From: Hirundichthys speculiger
Taxonomy: Eukaryota > Chordata > Actinopteri > Beloniformes > Exocoetidae
DNA length: 64,000 nucleotides
Assembly: GCA_018398805.1 (NCBI GenBank)
Contig: JAGFBZ010000363.1
Location: 1,961,986 to 2,025,985, forward strand
Direction of reading: 5' to 3'
Shown here: piece by piece, positions 12,691 to 24,513 of the stretch
Layout: each line of letters starts with the position of its first letter
Numbering within the stretch: the first letter of the stretch is position 1
Notes under the pieces: generated by a model
What the model was told of the DNA's origin: nothing
Seen by the model: the letters and a program-made list of their open reading frames with translations, nothing else
Database searches by the model: none
Position numbers and translations under genes: made by a program

Positions 12691-13834
12691 ATCAAACAAA
12701 GACAGATCATCATTTCACTACCACAAACCAGGAATTATTAAACAACTACAAGACCAAGAACAAGTTCGACTGCAAATCATGAAAAAGTGCAGGGCTGTCT
12801 GTTCCCAAATGTTGTTTTTGGTGTTGATATTTCTGAGCATAAAAATTGCAATCAGTGTCAGTTCTGTCTCCAGGCTCAGGGCAGAGGATTGATTTCATTT
12901 GAGGACCTCTGGCAGCTGGGGCTGTATTTATTTATTTATTTTTCTAATGATGACATTTACACAGTTTTCATTTGCCTGAAGTCATCAAACTCATCACACA
13001 CGGGAGGCAGAGGCCTCCTGTCTTTGAATACAATAACGCCGGTGTGGAGATGCGTCTCCCCGTGGTTTTGTCTTGTAGCCAGTAAAATCATTGTGCAGGT
13101 TCACGAGTGAATGGCAAGAGCAGCTGCAAGCCCTTTTTTTTTTTTTTTTGGTCCAGTGCAAGCCCACCAGGACCCCTCCTGGCGCTCCAGCAAACTGCTC
13201 AGTTGCTGTTCAGGAGGAATAACCTCGAGGATCCTGGCGGCCATGCGATAAACTCACAGTTTCTCCCGATCTATGGCCTCTCCACGCGACCCCTGAGCTG
13301 TTTCAGATCACGGTCTCTGATATCGGGAAGCTATCAGAGAACATAGAAGCAGACTGACGCTGAGGCGGGGAGACAGCAGATGGACACACACACTCTTCCA
13401 CACACACACACACTCTCCCTGACTGCGCTCACACTGCTGTGACTGTGAGTGAAACCATGACTGTGACAGTTGCGCTGTTGGGTTATCGGCGGCCAACAGA
13501 GCGTGCTCATACCCAGACACGCTTATACACGAACACACGCATGTGCACGTGCGCTATCCCGAGTGCTCTCCAGTTATGTCCAGTGAGAATGTGACCGGAG
13601 CGGGTCATAGGCTGTATAAAGAGAACTGGGCAAACTCTCATGTGACGCCACCCACAGGTTCCCGAGCAGTGGTTTGTCAGAGCTCTGGTGGTTGTTATAA
13701 GATTGGGGCTGAATGAGGCTGATATAACATGAGGCTGAAAAAAAAAAAAAAAAAAAACATTTCCCATATTGTCCATGCCTCTAACTTTAATTTATAATAT
13801 TTATATGTCATTCTATTGTGCATTTATTCCATTT
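12691..13834. other. Intergenic DNA with simple tracts
   Basis: A T tract at 13134-13149, CA-rich DNA at 13383-13420 and an A tract at 13739-13757. No gene recognised. Confidence 0.4.
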
Positions 13835-14000
13835 TAGTACGTGTTCTATATTTTTCTTTATTTCCTATATTTCTATATTTTTCTTATATCTTATATGTTT
13901 ATATGTTCTGCACCAGACATCAAGCTAAATTCCTTGTATGTGAAAACGTACCTGGCAATAAAACTGTTTCTGATTCTGATTCTGATTCTGATCCCGGTAA
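13835..14000 (+). repeat. LINE-like 3' tail ending in a TGATTC tandem repeat
   Basis: GACATCAAGCTAAATTCCTTG, then CTGGCAATAAAACTGTTTC and (TGATTC)n to about 13998. This is the usual shape of a fish non-LTR retrotransposon 3' end, where the tail is a short tandem repeat. No reverse transcriptase remains. Confidence 0.55.
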
Positions 14001-14870
14001 TCGACCGCGATAATGAAATGAAGTCAAACTTAAACGGTTATCGTTATTGTGTAAAATTTAACCGCACTTTACCGTAATACCGAAAACCATTCCATCCCTA
14101 AAACAAACAAAAACATTTCAAGTCAAAATCACCACACATTAATTTACACACTTCCAGCACATCACATGGGTCATCATATTACACCCACAACTGTCTTGTG
14201 TCTTTGTCTTTCCTGTACTTCAGTGCTTCGCTGTCTGTGATTTTAGTCCTTTCTGGCACAATCAGGGTTTCAGGTGTTTATTAAATTTCATTTCCTGGAC
14301 TGATCACCAAGCCGAGTGCAGCCCCTTGAGCAGAACAAGGAAGTCTGCAGCTGGTTAGAACATGGCCACCTTTCCTCTGCCACGACAAGCTAGCTATTTC
14401 AGCATAGCTCATGTTATCCCTATGATGCTTACTCCTACTACCTTTCATTCGCATCAAATCTGCCCGTCTATCTTTGTTTCAAATGTTGCTACTGAATCTA
14501 AAACAAGGGCTGAAATGAGTATGGCAGCGGTTGAGGTGCAGGGGGCTGCAGCCGTGGCCAGAGTTCATGTTGGTACCAACAGTCCTCTCTGGCAGTTCTG
14601 ACAGTCCTCTTTTCCGATGTCACGACTGAAACAACATCTGGGTTCTGAGATGGGTTTGATCACCTTCATCCACTGACCATTCTAAGCTAACTGAGTTCAT
14701 CTGCAATTATAATTAACAGCTCAACAAGCCATGTTACCTTTTAAATAAGAGTTCACGATTGTGCTCTGCTAGGCCTTAGAACAAAAGTCAAGTCCAGCAA
14801 AACAGCTAAGCAGCTAAAGTGATGAGAGCTGCCCGTTTGGTACTAAACTACAATGCAGCTGATATATATA
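14001..14870. other. Intergenic, nothing recognised
   Basis: No motif-bearing reading frame and no terminal repeats seen. Confidence 0.4.
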
Positions 14871-16139
14871 CACTGCCCGTCCAAAAACAAAAAGTCGCCA
14901 CCAAAAAAAAGGTCATACACTCTAATATTTCGTTGGACCACCTTTAGCTTTGATTACGGCACTCATTGGCTGTGGCATTGTTTCGATAAGCTTCAGCAAT
15001 GTCACAAGTTTAATTTCCATCCTAGTGTTGCATTAATTTTTCACCAAGATCTTTCATTGATGATGGTAGAGTCTGACCGCTGCTCAAAGCCTTCTCCATG
15101 TCCTAAAGATTCTCAATGGGGTTCAGGTCTGGACTCTGTGGTGGCCAATCCATGTGTGAAAATGATGTCTCATGCTCCCTGAACCAGTCTTTCACAATTT
15201 GAGCCCGATGAATCCTGGTATTGTCATCTTGGAATATGGCCGTGCCATCAGGGAAGAAAAACTCCATTGATGGAATAACCTGGTCATTCAGTATATTCAG
15301 CTGACCTCATTCTTTGAGCTCATACTGTTGCTGAACCTGAACCTGACCAACTGCAGCAACCCCAGATCATAACACTGCCCCCACAGGCTGGTACAGTAGG
15401 CACTAGGCATGATGGGAGCTTCACTTCATCTGCCTCTCTTCTTACCCTGATGCTCCCATCACTCTGGAACAGGGTCAATCTGGACTCATCAGACCACATG
15501 ACCTTCTTTCATTGCTCCAGAGTCCAATCTTTATGCTCCCTAGCAAATTGAAACATTTTTTTCCACTTAGCTTCACTGATTTGTGGTTTTCTTAAGGCTA
15601 CACAGATGTTCAGTCCCAATCCTTTGAGTTCCCTTTGCATTGTGCGTGTGGAAATGCTCTTACTTTCACTATTAAACACAGCCCTGAGTTCTACTGTTGT
15701 TTTCTTCGATTTGATCTCACCAAACATTTAAGTTATCGAAAATCACGATCATTGTGGATTTTTTTTCCGGCCAAATTTCCTCCTTGAGGACGATGGGTCT
15801 CCACTATCCTTCCAGTTTTTAATAATGCGTTTGACAATTCTTAACCCAATTTTGGTTGTTTATTCAATCTCCTTAGATGTTTTCTCTGCTTGATGCATGG
15901 CAATGATTTAACCCTTCTCAAACAGACCAACATCTTTTCCACGACCACGGGATGTGTCTTTCGACATGGTTGTTTAGGAAACGAGAAGCAACTCATTGCA
16001 CCTGTTGGAGTTAAACAACTTGTTGCCAGCTGAAAGATAATCGCCCATGCAGTAATTATCCAATAGGAGGATCATACCTCTTTGCTTAGCTCCTTTGCTT
16101 AATCCAGGTGGAGACTTTTTTTTTTTTGTTGGGCATGTG
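14871..16139 (-). mobile_element. Tc1-like transposon, family A copy 2 (1269 bp, inverted relative to copy 1)
   Basis: Ends CACTGCCCGTCCAAAAA (14871) and TTTTGTTGGGCATGTG (ending 16139) are imperfect inverted repeats flanked by TA. The antisense transposase begins MSKDTSRGRGKDVGLFEKG at 15967 and meets TAA immediately after. Later blocks include [39 protein letters not shown] and NPIENL followed by a stop. It is highly similar to copy 1 by eye. Confidence 0.82.
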
Positions 16140-16144
16140 TATAT

Positions 16145-16475
16145 AAAAGGCAAGGAAAGTTTATTCGTAGAGCACAATTTATACACAAGGCAATTCAACG
16201 TGCTTTACAGATGCATAAAATCCCATGAAGGGAAATAGACTCATTCCATAAAAAATAATCATAATGAATTAAATTAAAAATGAATTTAAAAAGAAGAATA
16301 AATTAAATGAAAAATGAATTAAAAATGAAGATTGCAGATAAAACCCTTTCAGTTGTCATATGCCCAGCTAAACAGAACTGTTTTTAGCCTGGATTTGAAC
16401 ATTGTCAGAGTTGACATCTTCACATCTTCTGGAAGACTGTTCCAGAAGATGGAAAAAACATGCCTCTAATGATGT
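16145..16475 (-). repeat. LINE-like 3' region, minus strand
   Basis: GGCAAGGAAAGTTTATTCGTAGAGCAC followed by CAATTCAACGTGCTTTACAG and AT-rich ATGAATTAAA repeats. Read on the minus strand, it ends in the GCT(A/C)TACAAATAAA-type tail common in fish non-LTR elements. It begins right beside the Tc1 copy 2 end. Confidence 0.45.
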
Positions 16476-16489
16476 GGTTTTATTTCATT

Positions 16490-16690
16490 TCAACTGATGA
16501 GCTTCCATTTGGCCTGTTCCTTGTCACCACAGCAGAATAATTAGCATGACTGGTTTGTTTTACACTGGACACCCTTCCTGACACAACCAGGATCCAAACG
16601 CAGGGCCTTTCACAGGGGAGGCAACAGCAATACCACTCAGCCAACTGGGAGGCCTGGTTCAGCTGACGAGGCACAAATTTACTCCCCATG
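16490..16690. repeat. Dispersed repeat of uncertain class
   Basis: ACACTGGACACCCTTCCTGACACAACC followed by CAACAGCAATACCACTCAGCCA resembles a common teleost repeat with header-like wording. The class is not certain. Confidence 0.35.
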
Positions 16691-16699
16691 AATAAAGAC

Positions 16700-18719
16700 T
16701 CTGGCTAAAGGGACCAAAACCAATTTTTGTACCAGGGTGTGAGTACACTTATTCCTGCCCTAAAGTGGGACATTTTAACAAGCAGTCAGTAGAGATGGAC
16801 TAACTTTTGGATCTAGGCCGTCGTGGTCATTTAAGGAACTGCCTGTTTGACACATTTTGGATTCACATTTCAGAACCATATGTCGTCCCTTGCAGCTGGC
16901 TGCTTTTTTCTTTTCCTCCCACAACTCTTTTATAGCATCGTTTGTTCACCCTCTTGTACCCCCCCCCCCCCCGCCCCCAAACCCACACCTTTATTGCTCA
17001 CCTCGCTCCAAGCCACCCATCTATATTATTTTCTTCTTAAGTAAATCACCCCAATCACTCTTCTGTCATTGGCAACAGTATTGCTTAGGTCACACAGACA
17101 CTCAGCATAGGTGCCTGCTCACATGCCGGGGAGGTAAATATGGATGTCATCAACTTCGAGATCGCACCGCATGAGCAGGAGTGTCTGTCGGGCTGCCTCT
17201 ATTAGATTTCCCTCTCACTCTCTCTCTGCAATAACAGTTTCACACTCCCTTCCCCTCTCCACTGGGAGACAAGCATTAAAGAGCTTTCTCATAATGAGGG
17301 AAACTACAGAGAAAAGATTTCAACTATACACACATCCCGGCTGGCACAGACACGTGCGTGGAGCGTGCACACTCATGAGGAAATCTGTACACAGGTCCTA
17401 TGGTTACGTAAAGGTTACGTAAAAGGCATGAATATTAAAAGAATGCTGATGCTTGTCTGTCATTAAAAGTGTACAGATGCCTGTGTGTGTGCGTGCGTGT
17501 GTGCGTGTTTGTGTTCATATATATTCATGGGCCTGGCCGTCATTAAAATACCTAATATCTCACGAAGGAGCTGGATGAAGGGCATCCCAGTGCTATTAAA
17601 TTAGAGCTGGTAATGCAGGGATGGGAACTCCTGTCAGGCTGTGAAGCTATAGAGGAGCTCATCCCAGCCTACCCAGTAAGTAATGCACTTAAACTCAGTC
17701 TGCAAAGGGAATATTCATCAATGTTGCATGACTGGAAAATAATAGCCACATGTATGCACAGATCTAATGTAAGTTTGAGTTTAGGCAGTATTTTATCCTT
17801 TCCAAATGCCAGAGACAGAGCATTTTTGTGGCTGTAAAGCATATGCTGATGTTAAATCCACTGGCTGATTTGATTTGAAGCACCAAAGCTCCATAGGTTC
17901 TTTAGAATAAATGAAACATCCAAACATATTTACTTATTTATTTTGGCTTCTTAAAGGCAAGTGCCTCTGCGCTGGTCCTGGCCAAACATCATAGAAGTTG
18001 TTAAACAGGGCAGGAAAAAAAAAAATGAATGTTCTCAGCACGATTTGAGGTTTTCTTGATTCTATGGGGGTTTTCTTTCATGATAACATGACACAACATG
18101 GGGGAAAGGAGAGCAGATGTCATCCCTGATGCTTATTTCATTCCCACTGCCTGTCTGACCAGCAGGGCTGCAGTTATGCCAACAATGCCTTCAAATGTTT
18201 TTTTTTCACTTCCTCCCAAGAATTTCAGAGTCTGAAATCTGGTGAACACAAAAGACACAAAAGATTTGAAAAGACCAAACAACAACAACAACAAAAAAAA
18301 AAAAATAGAGAAAAAAACCCAACTTAGGGAGCCAGCCTGGCCCCTTTAAGAAAGTAGCCTTAAAGGTAATGGTGTGTGTGTCGTGGGAGGACAGAATGAA
18401 AATGGGGTTAAATGAAAAGTGGAGTGAGCATAAACAGCAGCCCAGCGTGTATAGATTTGAACAATACAACCTGTGTGATGTTACAAGTTCCTGCAGTGCC
18501 AGAATAAAGTGCTCGTTCCATGCAGAGAAAACCGGACTTTTTCTTTTGTAGTTGTTAGCGTGTTAGCCGCTAATTACGAGCCAATAATAGCACAATACCA
18601 GTGGTTTCTTTACTATGGTTCAGAGACCAGAGGCTGTAAAGGTAACAGAAAGACCACAGGTGAGCCTTTTTCTTGTTTCGCTGCAGTGCCTCACTACTTT
18701 TTTTTTTGCAGTTTTTAAA
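16700..18719. other. Intergenic DNA with C/G and A tracts
   Basis: A C-rich tract at 16959-16978, (GT)n-like DNA near 17480-17515 and an A tract near 18292-18305. No gene recognised. Confidence 0.4.
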
Positions 18720-18809
18720 CATATTTTAAACGCATTATTTAGGGGGGCTTCGGCTCCTGTTAGGGGATTTTGATTTGGGCTGGTCCCCATTAACCGCGAA
18801 AAAATAAGG

Positions 18810-19255
18810 GATCACTGTACCCTTATTATTCACACGGGTCAGGTTCCTTCCTCCCTCGTGAATCCCAAAAATCCGTGAATTATTGATGCAGTTTTTAAAG
18901 GCCAATGTATATTATATACACTAAAATATCCTACACAAACACATTCTAAAGACATTATTACTCATTTATACAGTAATAATGTAGTAATGATAAATTTAAA
19001 GAAATTTAATTTTGTAGTGTGATAATATTTATTAGCAATGATAATATTAATAATTATATATAAATACAATAATATTAGTTAGGGTGAATGTGAGCAGTTT
19101 TCTGCTAAGAAATGGCCAAAGAAATTCACAAAATTGCCGGTGGCTACCACAAACAAATACAATCTGAAAAAAAAAAATATTTGAAAGGAAAATCCGCGAG
19201 TATGCGGGGACCGCGAACGGTGAACCGCGAATGGCGAGGGTTGACTGTATATGTT
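18810..19255. mobile_element. Candidate pogo/Tigger-style MITE
   Basis: The left end, ACTGTACCCTTATTATTCACACGGG, and the right end, CCGCGAATGGCGAGGGTTGACTGTA, share the inverted 'ACAGT-CCCT...CGCG' style seen in pogo-like elements. The interior is AT-rich. Just left, at 18785-18820, an additional AACCGCGAAAAAATAAGGGATCACTGTA end lies in the same orientation as the right end, suggesting a second partial copy. Confidence 0.4.
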
Positions 19256-19327
19256 TCAAACCATCACTGGAAAAGGTCACATAAAGATTTTTAGAAAAAG
19301 GTCTGGGACAGAATAGGTAAGACATTA

Positions 19328-19535
19328 CAGTGCTGTGACAAAGGATTTGTACCCTTACAGATTTCTTCTGCTTTTTTCTCTAAATAAATAAATTTATCTT
19401 TTAAAAATGTTTTTTTATTTACTTGGATTTACTTTGTCTGATATAAAAATTTACTTGATCTGAAACATGTAAGTGTGACAAAAACAGCAAAAAGAGAAGA
19501 AATCTGTTACGGGGCAAATACTTTTAACAGCACTG
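19328..19535. mobile_element. 208-bp TA-flanked MITE
   Basis: CAGTGCTGTGACAAAGGATTTGTACCC at 19328 and GGGGCAAATACTTTTAACAGCACTG ending at 19535 are imperfect inverted repeats flanked by TA at 19326-19327 and 19536-19537. The interior is AT-rich and noncoding. Confidence 0.7.
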
Positions 19536-19597
19536 TAGAAAGCTGGATACCAATGAGGACGTATCGTCTTAATGAAGGGGATGAACAACATTTCTTA

Positions 19598-19643
19598 GTG
19601 AAAACAACCCTCGATCTACTGGTAGATCGAGGGTTGTTTTCAC
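19598..19643. repeat. Perfect 46-bp palindrome (22-bp arms, 2-nt centre)
   Basis: The left arm 19598-19619 (GTGAAAACAACCCTCGATCT...) has its exact reverse complement at 19622-19643, separated only by TG. Confidence 0.95.
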
Positions 19644-19714
19644 AACCCTGGGGGTCCCTACGTTTTGGATCACAGCGAAGCAGAAACATGACAATGTTAA
19701 CACTTGGGGCAATT

Positions 19715-20205
19715 TTAAGCTTCTGACAAGACTCAAAAATGTCATTGCACTGAAGTGACAGTAGATCGGGTCCCTGCAGACAAATTAAAGTAACTGGGAC
19801 TTTGGACTTGTACAAAACGTTCATAAAAAGAACTGTTAGTCCAGGCATCTTCTTCCAGTTACCATGTTATAAGTCTGTAGAAGTTGACTAGCGAAGGCCA
19901 AAAGCAGGAGAGTTTATGGCCTCTGCTTCTAACTCTCGCCTATTTTGTCATAAATATTTAAGCACTGATCCATTTCCTTGGTCGCAGGGGCCATGGAGCC
20001 TGTGAGTCTTTACTGAGGTTTAAAATGTATTTTTGACATAGATCGATTGCCAATATGACGGCAATATTAAACATATTTCCTTCTCACTCAAAACTGCTTC
20101 AATTCACATAATTTTGGTCCCTAAAGAAACTTTAAACTATTTACCATCTAATAATACACTGAGACATGTTTTTACTCCCTTTAAGGAATGTTACTTTAAA
20201 TAGGT
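19715..20205 (+). repeat. Relative of the fold-back repeat at 45960-46745
   Basis: TTCTGACAAGACTCAAAAATGTCATTGCACTGAAG and GGGTCCCTGCAGACAAATTAAAG match 46055-46130. TTTTGGTCCCTAAAGAAACTTTAAACTATTTACCATCTAATAATA matches 46665-46715. It has diverged by substitutions and length changes and shows no coding. Confidence 0.6.
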
Positions 20206-21460
20206 ATTTATGATATAAATGTGTTATGAGCTACGTTACATTAAAAAGTAATGTTGTATTTCTTGAATTATTTCGTGCCTCATTCCAAACAGTTATGATT
20301 GTATGAATTTTAACCAGACACTGTGAAGAATCTCAGCTTCACGTGAGCTCCAAGCATCTTCGTGCTTTCAATAAAACATGAACTCATAGTATTCAGAGAG
20401 GTATTTTGAATATATTCGCAGCTATTACAATGATTCCTGCTCTCTTTAGCATGGCAGAGTGCACATAATGGGGCAAACTCTTATTTGCCTTGTGGAAGCT
20501 GCCATCTTGAAGTTATAATACAATCAGACAATTTGACTGTAATACAAAAGCTCTTTTTTTTTTTTAAGCCAGTGTTGTTGATTCAGCTTAGCAGCACCTG
20601 GCTGCTACTTACCCTCCTAACTCCAGTGGAAGCAGCAAGAGTGTACTTAGTTTAGTACAAGAAGCTTCTGCATATTTGCATAGATTTAGCAAATAAATGT
20701 TCATCTGAGGCTGTATTTGCCTAATTTTAGGAACTTGTACAGAGCAGAGGACTTTCTCCATTATGTCCTGGTAAAGAAAAAGTTAGAATTAAAAGAGAAG
20801 TTACACCCAAAGTTTTATGCAGCACAAAATGATAGTATGAATGATGGTGATAATGATGATAATAATCGTATTCATGATAACATAGATAAAAAGAAGAAAA
20901 GAAAACTCTTCTCAGTGTTATGAAATGAAATAAGTAAAACATCTCTTTGCCAACTATAGTTTAAACTGTTGTGTCTAACTAAAAGTATCTCTGCTACAAG
21001 TTATTTAAAGAAACTTGGAATGAAAAATATAAAGTTAGTTATGGCTGCCTTGGTCCTTGTTTTTATACAATATATTTCTCTTTGCAGTCACTTTTAGTAG
21101 AGATCAGTCTGGCATGAGGTGCACAAGCTCACTCAATGCATTTCGAAATGTTGTTTGCCTCCTAGTTACCGTGTAGCTACGAATAAGACATTGACATATC
21201 AGTTCTTTGCATTTATGCTTCAGTTTTAGTTCAGCGATTGCCTGCAGGCTTCATCCTCTGAGATCTTTGACTTTCTTTACACAGATGATCATGAAAACTC
21301 GTTTGTAGTCGAGACATCAGATATCGCCTATCGTCTCTAAAGGATTCCAGATGACATCCCTCAGAGTTTCTCTGAGTTTCCTGCTTTTTCATTTTAACCT
21401 GAAGTGGAATCATCATAAGATTTAGGAGCATTTTAAACATGAAACTGTTGTAATATAATA
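20206..21460. other. Intergenic, nothing recognised
   Basis: AT-rich, with a GAT-rich stretch near 20830-20880. No gene. Confidence 0.4.
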
Positions 21461-22165
21461 CAACCACAGTTCCAAAAATGTTGGGATGCTGAACATAAAT
21501 CAGGATCCAGTGACTTGAAAATCTCATAAACCCATGTTTTATTCCTAATAGAACATATCAGATGATGAAACTGAGACATTTTGCCATCAAACGGAAATTA
21601 TTAGCTCATTTTCGACTTTGATGGCAGCAACAGATCTCAGAAGAGTTGCAACAGGGGCAACAAAAGGCTGGAAAAGTAGATGGTGCAAATCAGAAACAAA
21701 TAGAGGAGGTTTTGGCAGCTAATTAGCAACAGGTCCGTATCATGAATTGGTATAAAAGGAGAATTTCAGAGAGACAGAGCTGCCTGGACCTTAAGATGGG
21801 CAGAGGTTCACCAACCTGCAACAAACTGCATCAAAATATCGTGGAACAATTTCAGAAAAAAATTCACCAACATAAAACTGCAAAGACACTGAAGATCCCG
21901 CCATCTGCAGCACATACTGTAAGATCATTAAAACATTCAGAGAATCAGGAGGAGCGTCTGTGCGTAACAGACAAGGCCAAAGGTCAAAACTGGATGCACG
22001 TGTGTTCAGGCCGTCAGGTGGCAGGCGTGATTCTCTCGTGGACATCACTGCGTGGGCTCAGGGACACTTCCAGAAATCACTGTCTGTGAACACAGCTCAC
22101 CATGTAATTCCACAGATGCAATATAAAGAAGAAGCCTTATGTGAATCCAGGACAGATTAAAAAAT
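21461..22165 (+). mobile_element. 5' half of a Tc1-like family B element
   Basis: CAACCACAGTTCCAAAAATGTTGGGATGCTG follows TA at 21459-21460. It shares TTTTATTCCTAATAGAACATATCAGATG with the 1379 copy. It encodes MGRGSPTCNKLHQNIVEQFQKK near 21797, then the degraded remainder to CACTTCCAGAAATCACTGTC and KKKPYVNPGQ-like DNA. The 3' half is missing. Confidence 0.65.
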
Positions 22166-22169
22166 TTTT

Positions 22170-23280
22170 CTTCTTTCATATAGTATAAAGCCTTGCAGGG
22201 CCTCACTCCCTCTTACCTTAAAGAACCCCTGGTTCCAAATCATCCAGTCTGAGCACATCGGTCTATGACTGCAGGCTTACTTGTGTTTCCTAAAGTTTCC
22301 AAAAGTTGTAAGTTATCAGGCTGCTGTCTTTCAAAACCAGCTCCCAGTTAGTGTTGGTGATGCAGACACCCCCTCTGCATTAACAATTAGGCCTAGAACC
22401 TTCCCTGTAGAGAAAGCTTTTGGTGGCCTGAACCATCCGTTTAGTTGTGCTGCTCTGGGCCTGGACTGCAGGGGGAACCTTATAATATACTGGGCCCTTC
22501 CTGCACCCTAATCTCTTTAATATCTCCATATGTATCTGCCATTAATATTATTGCAGTTAACATTGTTATCTTTTGTGTCTCATAGGCAGATATCCCTGGA
22601 GTAATCTCTCTCTGTGTTTCTTAGTCTCTCTTTCCCCTCAGACTCCCAACTGACTCTAAATCTAGTTCTTAATCCCTGTTTTCTTTAATTATATTATTAT
22701 TATTATTATTATTTTCCCTAATTGACTTTTCGTTTCTCTTTTCACCATTGCCTCTTGCTTGCTCAGGATAAGAAATTGAACCTGAACTGAAGATTTGATG
22801 CAGTCTGTTGGGTTCCTTAAGTTGACCCTTTTCATAAATTGACATTATATGAACTTTGAATCTGGACTGTATTATATAATCGGAGTAACTGAATCACAAT
22901 GAATTATAATTGAACTGAACTGAACTGTCGTTAGACACGTATGAGACTTGTGTTCTACGTAAAGTACCTTGAGATGACTTTTGGTAAGTAAATTGAGTCA
23001 GATCATAAATTACTTTCATGCATCAGAAGTCCATCTTTCTTTGAAACTAATGTTTCATCTGTGCTTCCAGTCTGAACAGTGCAAACACTGTTTGGCTTAA
23101 AGGTTTTTTTTTCTCCCTCTGTGGGAGTTTTTTACTTGCCATTATCCTTGATTGGATTTAATATTATAATTTTAGTTAATGATATTTGCTCGGGGGTCAT
23201 ACTGGGTCTCTGTAAAGCGCCTAGAGACAACTGACATTGTAACAGACGCTATACAAATAAAATTGAATTGAAATTGAATT
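22170..23280 (+). repeat. Non-LTR retrotransposon 3' portion
   Basis: TATAAAGCCTTGCAGGGCCTCACTCCCTC (a KALQGLTPSL-like reverse transcriptase C-terminal region) leads through a (TTA)n run at about 22690-22712. It then reaches TTTTTCTCCCTCTGTGGGAG, TGTAAAGCGCCTAGAGACAAC and ACGCTATACAAATAAAATTGAATTG with a (TTGAA)n-type tail. The order fits a fish LINE 3' end; the open frame is lost. Confidence 0.55.
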
Positions 23281-23573
23281 GGTCATGTCTTTGAAGACTG
23301 CGCTTAAATGTTACACTACATCCATGTGTCTTAGACTTGGGCCAGTCTAGATTGATTTTTCACAACTACAGGTACTTCTCATTGGTAGGAAGACAATGTA
23401 AAACCAGTAAGCTTCTCGTTTTAAGTCTTCATCAGACTTACTTCATAATATATAGTTTAATTTTAGCCCTTGGAAGTTAGTAATTGAATTTTTTCAAATT
23501 GTGATTTTAATTTGAATTTGATTAACTGTTTCGGCCCTACACTGAGGTTGATTGGATCATTGGAGGCCCTATT

Positions 23574-23620
23574 AGTCCGTCACGAATTGATGAGGCCTCT
23601 GTCGTCATCCGTGACGGACT
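23574..23620. repeat. Stem-loop with 11-bp outer stem
   Basis: AGTCCGTCACG at 23574-23584 and its reverse complement CGTGACGGACT at 23610-23620, with an inner GATGA/TCATC pair at 23589-23593 and 23605-23609. Confidence 0.8.
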
Positions 23621-24466
23621 GACATCATAAAGAAGTCCTTGGCATTTACAACAGACTGGCCCTATTAAAAAACCTCACACCAATCCCAACAACAAATTGA
23701 AATAAAAAGCTTGATATAAAACCATAAACACTAACTTGAATACAGCTGAAAACACTTTAAATAACATTCAGTGTAATCATTGCTGGTGCTGTTGTGGGTT
23801 AATACATTCTGAGAGTGTGATATATTTCATTACAGGCTCATTCAGTGCAAATACAGGGGCTTGACACTAATGCAGTCAACCTGGTAACGCACTTGGTCTT
23901 CCATAACATGGAATTTAGCATTGAATGGCTATTGTATATCGGTAATAAACAGAGTTATCTTACCTTTATGTTGGCAGCAAGGCCATTAGAGGCTTTTCTC
24001 TGCAGCCTCGTCAGTCACATCATCGGAGGTCAACTTGATTAAAATTTCTTTCTCCTTTTCCATGAACGTGAAGGCCATGGGCATGAAATTCTGCTCCTAA
24101 GGTGACGCTTAATTAACTAAAGCATGGAGAATGTTTTCATATGCCACTCATTTGACATATTACCCATTTGCGTTGCTATTCATTATTGCCGCGAAATGCC
24201 TTTTAGAGCCTGTTCAGGCAGCTCTTTTAGGGTGAATATCGGAAAACAGTTCAAAAGCGTTAAAGCCTGAGCACCTGAAATAATCATGCCGAGCACACTT
24301 GTACCTGCAGCACTTTTCTCCCTACCTGCTTCCCAGGCTAAGATTACCAAAGCTGCTAGTGAAAGTGGCAGCACTGTTGGCAGTGGAATATTTCATGAAT
24401 AAATCTGCTATTTTTGCACATTTTTCAAACTCAGCCATTAGAAGTTTCAGCTTATTTTGTTCTCTG

Positions 24467-24513
24467 TACATTCAGGCAGTCATGGGAGCATTTTTCATGA
24501 TTGCCTGAATGTA
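24467..24513. repeat. 18-bp stem-loop with one G-T type mismatch
   Basis: TACATTCAGGCAGTCATG at 24467-24484 pairs with CATGATTGCCTGAATGTA at 24496-24513 across an 11-nt loop. As RNA the single mismatch on the plus strand is a G-U pair. Confidence 0.75.
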
